From an uncultured Pelagibacteraceae bacterium (GTDB lineage: Bacteria > Pseudomonadota > Alphaproteobacteria > Pelagibacterales > Pelagibacteraceae): DNA of 36,783 nt. The position numbers and the translations under genes are program-made. This document shows, one piece after another, positions 32,724-36,783 of this stretch (within the stretch, counting starts at the first letter, position 1; each line of letters starts with the position of its first letter). The stretch lies in the NCBI GenBank assembly GCA_902574705.1, contig CACGOM010000012.1:1-36783 (forward strand), in the 5' to 3' direction. Under the pieces are notes generated by a model. It saw only the letters and a list, made by a program, of their open reading frames with translations. It did no database searches and was not told where the DNA came from.

Positions 32724-33863
32724 CTAAGAACTGGCTATTTTTTTCTTTGGATCAAAAAATGGTTTCTCAACTACTCTGCAATTTACTTTTTTTTTATTAA
32801 TAATTGTTGTTAATTTGGTATCAAGGTTTGAATGTCGAATATCAATCATTGCTAAAGCGATGTTTCTTTTTAATCTTGGTGAGTAAACTGCAGAAGTTAC
32901 TTTTCCAATCTTAAGATCATTATTTAAGATGGGCCAAAAAATTGTATTTGGTCCTGATAATGGTTCGCATTCAATTTCTAAACCAACCTGTATTCTTTTA
33001 ATTCCCTCTTTTTTAATTTTTTTAAGAGCTTCTTTGCCAATAAAATTAACATCACTCTCTAAATTAACTAATCTATCGAGTCCTAATTCAAACGGATTAG
33101 TATTTATATCCGCATCTGCATGATAAGATAACATTCCTCCCTCTATTCTTCTAATTGATGAAGTATGTCCAGGTTGAAGACCATGTTCCTTACCAGCTTC
33201 CATAATTGTTTCATATAATTCATTGCCTTTAGATCCATCTCTTAAATAAATTTCATAACCTAGTTCACTTGACCATCCCGTTCTAGATAAAATTAATGGA
33301 ATATCATTTAGTTTATATTCCTTTAACCAGTAGTATTTTAAATTCTTAATATTTTCTCCAAATAATTTTTCCATTATTTTTCCAGAAGTAGGACCTTGTA
33401 ATTGTAAAGGCGATACATCAGGTTCTGAAATTTTTACATTTAATCCTGAGTTTACCGCAACTCCTTGTGCCCATAATAAAATATCACTATCAGCCAATGA
33501 TAACCAAAAATGATTTTCGGCTAATCTTAAAAGAACAGGATCATTCAATATGCCTCCATCATTATTTACAATCAATACATACTTACATTGACCGATCGAT
33601 AATTTTGAAAGATCTCTTGGAGTTAAAAGTTGAATAAATTTAAAAGCATCTGGTCCTGTAATCTCTACTTGTCTCTCTACCGCAACATCACAAAGAATAG
33701 ATTTTTCGATTAAATTCCAAAAGTTTTGTTCTGGACTACCAAAGTCTCGGGGTATGTACATATGATTATATACTGAGAATCCGGTAGCACCCCACTTTAC
33801 GGTTGATTCAAAATAAGGAGATTTTCTAATTTGAGTACCAAATCCAAAATTTTTATTAGACAT
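32724..33863 (-). CDS. DmdA-like GcvT-fold protein (putative THF-dependent demethylase)
   Basis: A 379-residue protein of the GcvT/DmdA family (PF01571 plus PF08669 domains), which moves a methyl or methylene group to tetrahydrofolate. It shares the DmdA framework: SVYNHMYIPRDFG near the N-terminus, DVAVERQVEITG, LTPRDLSK, and the NDPVLLRL and ADSDILLWA blocks. From ATG 33863, W197 and Y206 fall at the numbering of Pelagibacter DmdA residues that, from memory, line the DMSP site. The loop between them reads SSELG instead of the SKQGG typical of DmdA, and GHTSSIRRIEGG replaces the usual GCPN.IERIES. I therefore call a paralogue with probably another methylated substrate. ATG 33878 is a less likely start. 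Confidence 0.8.
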   Translation of the reverse strand: MSNKNFGFGTQIRKSPYFESTVKWGATGFSVYNHMYIPRDFGSPEQNFWNLIEKSILCDVAVERQVEITGPDAFKFIQLLTPRDLSKLSIGQCKYVLIVNNDGGILNDPVLLRLAENHFWLSLADSDILLWAQGVAVNSGLNVKISEPDVSPLQLQGPTSGKIMEKLFGENIKNLKYYWLKEYKLNDIPLILSRTGWSSELGYEIYLRDGSKGNELYETIMEAGKEHGLQPGHTSSIRRIEGGMLSYHADADINTNPFELGLDRLVNLESDVNFIGKEALKKIKKEGIKRIQVGLEIECEPLSGPNTIFWPILNNDLKIGKVTSAVYSPRLKRNIALAMIDIRHSNLDTKLTTIINKKKVNCRVVEKPFFDPKKKIASS

Positions 33864-33924
33864 GAAAATCTTTAACACGCACGAAAATAATTACAAAGTT
33901 AATTTTTTTTGATATACAGCCATA

Positions 33925-34875
33925 ATGAGTACTCCAAATAATAATCCTAAAGGAATTTTACTTATCCTTTCAGGCATGGCTCTATTCTCAATTCAAGACT
34001 CATTAATTAAATATATTTTTGAAGAATCTGCTCTTTATGAATTATACTTTGGTAGAACATTAACCGCTTTAATTTTATTATTTATATTTTTAAAAATTAC
34101 ATCTCAAAAATTAGTATTTAAAACACATTATCCTCTTTTAACTTGCTGTAGAGTGATATGTTTCTTTTTTGGTTTTAGTTTCTTTTATATTTCACTAACA
34201 TACATGTCTCTTGCAATGGCAAATGCATTATTTTTCTCAAGTCCATTTTTTATTTCAATTTTAGCTATAATATTTTTAGGAGAAAAAGTTGGTATAAGAA
34301 GATGGCTTGCAATCTTAGTTGGATTTATAGGAGTTTATATTGTTTTAAATCCAGATTTTGAGAACTTTAATTATATGAAGCTGGCACCTGTTGCATGCGC
34401 TCTATGTTATGCAATATCTATGACAATAACAAAAATTACCTCCGATAAAGACAACGTTTATACACAAATGTTTCATTTATATATAGGCGCAATAGGAATA
34501 AGTATTTTATTTTTTATTTTTACCGGTAAAGGACAATTTAATACTTTTTCAGATCCGACCTTTCAATTTATTACTAGAGAATGGTTTACAAATCCAACTT
34601 ATGCATGGCCATACATTGTGGCTATGGGATTTGTCGCTGCTGTTTCTTTTTATTGTGTATTTTCAGCTTACTCAGTAGCATCTCCCTCAGTGGTTTCTTT
34701 ATTTGAATACTCTCTAATTATTTGGGCAATTATAATTGGCTATGTTTTATTTAACGATATACCAACGATAAGAACTTTTGTAGGTGTTACTTTAATTATT
34801 GGTGCTGGTGTGTATATTTATTTAAGAGAGAAAGTAAAAGATCAAATGATTGTTACTGATACTCCTAACAGATGA
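33925..34875 (+). CDS. EamA/DMT-superfamily transporter
   Basis: A 316-residue inner-membrane protein with about ten hydrophobic helices in two EamA (PF00892) repeats, roughly 8-140 and 150-300. The first repeat ends with AMANALFFSSPFFISILAIIFLGEKV, the usual helix-4/5 pattern with the LGE motif; RWLAILVGFIGVYIVLNP follows. Such carriers export or import amino acids, nucleotides or metabolites; the substrate cannot be told. Its stop overlaps the start of the IPNS-like oxygenase by 4 bases (ATGA), so transport and oxidation may concern the same compound. Its start faces the DmdA-like gene across about 60 bp. Confidence 0.9.
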   Translation: MSTPNNNPKGILLILSGMALFSIQDSLIKYIFEESALYELYFGRTLTALILLFIFLKITSQKLVFKTHYPLLTCCRVICFFFGFSFFYISLTYMSLAMANALFFSSPFFISILAIIFLGEKVGIRRWLAILVGFIGVYIVLNPDFENFNYMKLAPVACALCYAISMTITKITSDKDNVYTQMFHLYIGAIGISILFFIFTGKGQFNTFSDPTFQFITREWFTNPTYAWPYIVAMGFVAAVSFYCVFSAYSVASPSVVSLFEYSLIIWAIIIGYVLFNDIPTIRTFVGVTLIIGAGVYIYLREKVKDQMIVTDTPNR

Positions 34876-35843
34876 TGAAAAAGAAATATATTCCTACTAT
34901 CAATATTTCAAAACTTAATCTTGAGTGCATAAGTTCAAAAAATAATGATATATTTAAACAAATCCAAAAGGCTTGTATTGAAGTGGGATTTTTCCAAATT
35001 GTTGGACATGGGATTGAAAAAAATTTAATTAAGAAGATTGCTAAAACTGCACATAAATTTTTTAATTCCAACGTAAAAAATAAATACAAATTAGCTCCAA
35101 AAAAATGGAATAAATTTAATAAGAACGTTTACCGGGGTTACTTTCCTAGTGACGTAAATGGTAAAGAAGGTTTGGATATTGGCGATCCATTGATTTCAAA
35201 TGTATTTATCAAAAAAAATAAAAGAAAAAAAATAGAAAAATTAAACCTTTCAAAATCATTAAGTAAAAATTCTATTGAAATAATAAATAAATATTATGGA
35301 GAAATATTTAATTTAAGTGAATTGCTTTTTAAAATAATTATTTCTATTTCTAGAAAAAATCACAAATTATCAAAAGCTGCATTTCAAAGAGTAAAAACTT
35401 TAAGTACCTTAAGATTTAATTATTATCCAAAACAAAAAAATCCTGTTGAAATATCTAAACAAGACGGGGTCGCTCTAGGATGTGAAACACATGTAGATAG
35501 TGGTATTTTTACTGTTCTATATCAAGACCGCAAAGGAGGTTTACAAGTTCAAAATCGAAGAAACAAAAAATGGTATGATGTGCCTTTTAATAAAAACGCA
35601 TTAGTCGTTAATACTGGTCTAGCTTTAGAGTATCTTACTAATGGCAAATATAAAGCCACTAATCACAGAGTCTTATGGAATAAATCTGAGAGATTATCTA
35701 TACCGTTTTTTTTCGAACCATCATTTGATTTTAAAATGAATAAAACCTTCTTTGGAAATAAATCATATAAGAAGTCCGTTGGGATTAAATATGATAAATT
35801 TTTAATGAATTCTCTTAAAAAGTTTATTGAATATAATAGATAG
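34872..35843 (+). CDS. Isopenicillin N synthase-like 2OG-Fe(II) oxygenase
   Basis: A 323-residue non-heme iron oxygenase of the DIOX_N/2OG-FeII_Oxy type. The N-terminal domain has ACIEVGFFQIVGHGI (35-48). The barrel provides H207, D209 and H265 for iron and R274-x-S276 (RLSIPFF) for 2-oxoglutarate. RYYP-like (RFNYYP) and GGLQVQ blocks are present. Bacterial relatives are poorly characterised; plant ones include flavonoid and ethylene-forming enzymes. It is coupled by an ATGA overlap to the EamA transporter and converges with the CoA-binding protein gene 9 bp away. The protein is strongly Lys/Asn-rich, as are others here. Substrate unknown. Confidence 0.87.
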   Translation: MMKKKYIPTINISKLNLECISSKNNDIFKQIQKACIEVGFFQIVGHGIEKNLIKKIAKTAHKFFNSNVKNKYKLAPKKWNKFNKNVYRGYFPSDVNGKEGLDIGDPLISNVFIKKNKRKKIEKLNLSKSLSKNSIEIINKYYGEIFNLSELLFKIIISISRKNHKLSKAAFQRVKTLSTLRFNYYPKQKNPVEISKQDGVALGCETHVDSGIFTVLYQDRKGGLQVQNRRNKKWYDVPFNKNALVVNTGLALEYLTNGKYKATNHRVLWNKSERLSIPFFFEPSFDFKMNKTFFGNKSYKKSVGIKYDKFLMNSLKKFIEYNR

Positions 35844-35852
35844 TTCTAATTA

Positions 35853-36305
35853 TTATTTTGTAAGGTGGGGAAAATTTATTTTTTTCTTTTGCATTATTCT
35901 CTGATATTCAGTTTTAATACATGAGTTTTCTATATAGTTTGCATTAATTGATTTAGCATTTTCTTCAGCCTTTTCACTAGTTATTCCCAGTTGTAACCAA
36001 ATTGTTTTTGGATTTAGATCCTTGGCCTCTTCAACAATTTTTTCTGCTTCAGCAGATGGTCTAAAGATATCTACAATATCAATTTTTTTATCAATTTCTT
36101 TTATAGATTTATAAGTCATCTGGCCTAATATTTCTTGTCCGGCCGCGCCTGGATTTACAGGTATTACCTCGAAACCAAATTCAAGCAAATACTTCATTAC
36201 AATATGAGAGGTTTTATCTTTTTTTGCACTAGCTCCCACCAACGCTATTACTTTTGCATCAGAAAATATTTCTTTTAACTTTTTATCGTCTATTTGTGTT
36301 TCCAT
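35853..36305 (-). CDS. CoA-binding domain protein (YccU-like)
   Basis: A 150-residue stand-alone CoA_binding_2 domain (PF13380), the Rossmann fold also found at the N-terminus of ADP-forming acyl-CoA synthetases. VIALVGASAKKDKTSHIVMKYL (about 19-40) is the nucleotide loop, followed by VIPVNPG and the DIVDIFRPSAEA and TIWLQLGI strands. The C-terminal NSCIKTEY matches the conserved Cys-containing end of the family. The precise role of this family is not known. Its start overlaps the enoyl-CoA hydratase gene by 16 bases, supporting an acyl-CoA connection. Confidence 0.9.
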   Translation of the reverse strand: METQIDDKKLKEIFSDAKVIALVGASAKKDKTSHIVMKYLLEFGFEVIPVNPGAAGQEILGQMTYKSIKEIDKKIDIVDIFRPSAEAEKIVEEAKDLNPKTIWLQLGITSEKAEENAKSINANYIENSCIKTEYQRIMQKKKINFPHLTK

Positions 36306-36783
36306 TTAGGTTTTCTTTTTTGTAAGAAAGCTGAAATTCCTTCATGAGCATCCATGGCCATCATATTTAGTGTCATCATCTTACTTGTGTAGGCATAGGC
36401 TTTTCTTAAAGGCATTTCTAATTGTTTATAAAAAGCTTGTTTTCCAATTTTAATTGTTAAATTAGATTTTGATGCAATTTTTCTTGCAACATTAAGAACT
36501 TCTTTATCTAATATTGATTTTGAATAGTAATCATTGATTAAACCAATCTCTTTAGCAAAAGAAGCTTTTATTGGTTCACCTGTTAAAAGCATTTTCATCA
36601 TTCTTTTTCTGTGAATTTTTCTACTTACAGCAACCATGGGGGTACTACAAAATAAACCAATATTTACACCTGGTGTTGCAAACATTGAGTCATTTGTGCT
36701 ATATGCTAAATCACAACTCGCTACTAACTGGCATCCTGCTGCATAAGCTGCTCCATGAACTTTTGCTATAACTGGTTTTCTGC
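36290..36783 (-). CDS. Enoyl-CoA hydratase/isomerase family protein, ECHDC3-like (5' truncated)
   Basis: The gene runs off the right edge of the window; 163 codons are visible in frame from base 36781, without the N-terminal part. The oxyanion-hole segment KPVIAKVHGAAYAAGCQLVA is at the visible start. Downstream, FATPGVNIGLFCSTP is characteristic of the ECHDC3-type branch of crotonases, with LLTGEPI and AFLQKRKPKW at the end. In typical crotonases catalytic glutamates lie near GLFCSTP; here that stretch has none, as in ECHDC3 proteins, so classical hydratase activity is uncertain. The first in-frame ATG (36685) is internal and not the true start. It overlaps the CoA-binding gene by 16 bases. 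Confidence 0.9.
   Translation of the reverse strand, partial: RKPVIAKVHGAAYAAGCQLVASCDLAYSTNDSMFATPGVNIGLFCSTPMVAVSRKIHRKRMMKMLLTGEPIKASFAKEIGLINDYYSKSILDKEVLNVARKIASKSNLTIKIGKQAFYKQLEMPLRKAYAYTSKMMTLNMMAMDAHEGISAFLQKRKPKWKHK

Noticed and set aside
32724-33863. Straight annotation as DMSP demethylase dmdA
   Set aside because: Loop motifs typical of DmdA are changed and dmdB/dmdC are not adjacent, so the gene symbol is withheld.

Overview
The window looks like a SAR11-type (Pelagibacterales) alphaproteobacterial chromosome. The DNA is strongly AT-rich, genes are packed with 1-20 bp gaps or 1-16 bp overlaps, and the content fits an oligotrophic marine heterotroph: DMSP/sulfonate enzymes, betaine uptake, a dimethylglycine dehydrogenase with its ETF chain, and an alphaproteobacterial VtlR/LsrB-type regulator. 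This placement rests on gene content and composition; no rRNA or other phylogenetic marker is present. I see no tRNA, rRNA, CRISPR array, insertion sequence or phage gene, and no gene-free stretch longer than about 140 bp.

Layout. 1-2276 (+): tail of an unknown gene, a phosphate acyltransferase and an HpsN-type sulfopropanediol dehydrogenase. 2286-8061 (-): a ferric-iron ABC transporter (binding protein, permease, ATPase) under a clear Fur-type operator, with an unlisted 56-residue Cys-rich protein and a hairpin between binding protein and permease, followed by a thiolase and a LysE exporter. 8165-10685 (-): folE, an AcuI/YhdH reductase and a VtlR-type regulator. 10761-12204 (+): hisI, a 2OG-Fe(II) oxygenase and a DUF2237 protein. 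12206-17983 (-): dimethylglycine dehydrogenase, etfB, etfA and ETF-quinone oxidoreductase. 18053-22149: small redox and hypothetical genes, a beta-hydroxyacid dehydrogenase, an aldehyde dehydrogenase and a glycerophosphodiesterase.

22144-31689 is the most interesting region. It holds a gamma-butyrobetaine-hydroxylase-like oxygenase, a ProXWV betaine transporter, an SDR, a dehydrocarnitine-cleavage enzyme (CdhC-like), a betainyl-CoA thioesterase (CdhB-like), a TauD-family oxygenase, a PhnZ/TmpB-type HD diiron oxygenase and a choline-dehydrogenase-like GMC enzyme. Most known reactions of these families end in glycine betaine. The DMG dehydrogenase/ETF operon upstream would take the second demethylation product into respiration. 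The HD oxygenase keeps every diiron ligand of PhnZ. With a TmpA-like or TauD-like partner it could release glycine betaine (and phosphate) from trimethylaminoethylphosphonate or a related compound. I regard this as the best candidate for an undescribed system.

31692-36783: a ureohydrolase with an unusual active-site loop, a DmdA-like GcvT-fold protein that departs from true DmdA, an EamA transporter coupled to an IPNS-type oxygenase, a CoA-binding protein and a truncated ECHDC3-type enoyl-CoA hydratase. All functions are predicted from recognised motifs and context without database searches; family comparisons are from memory.
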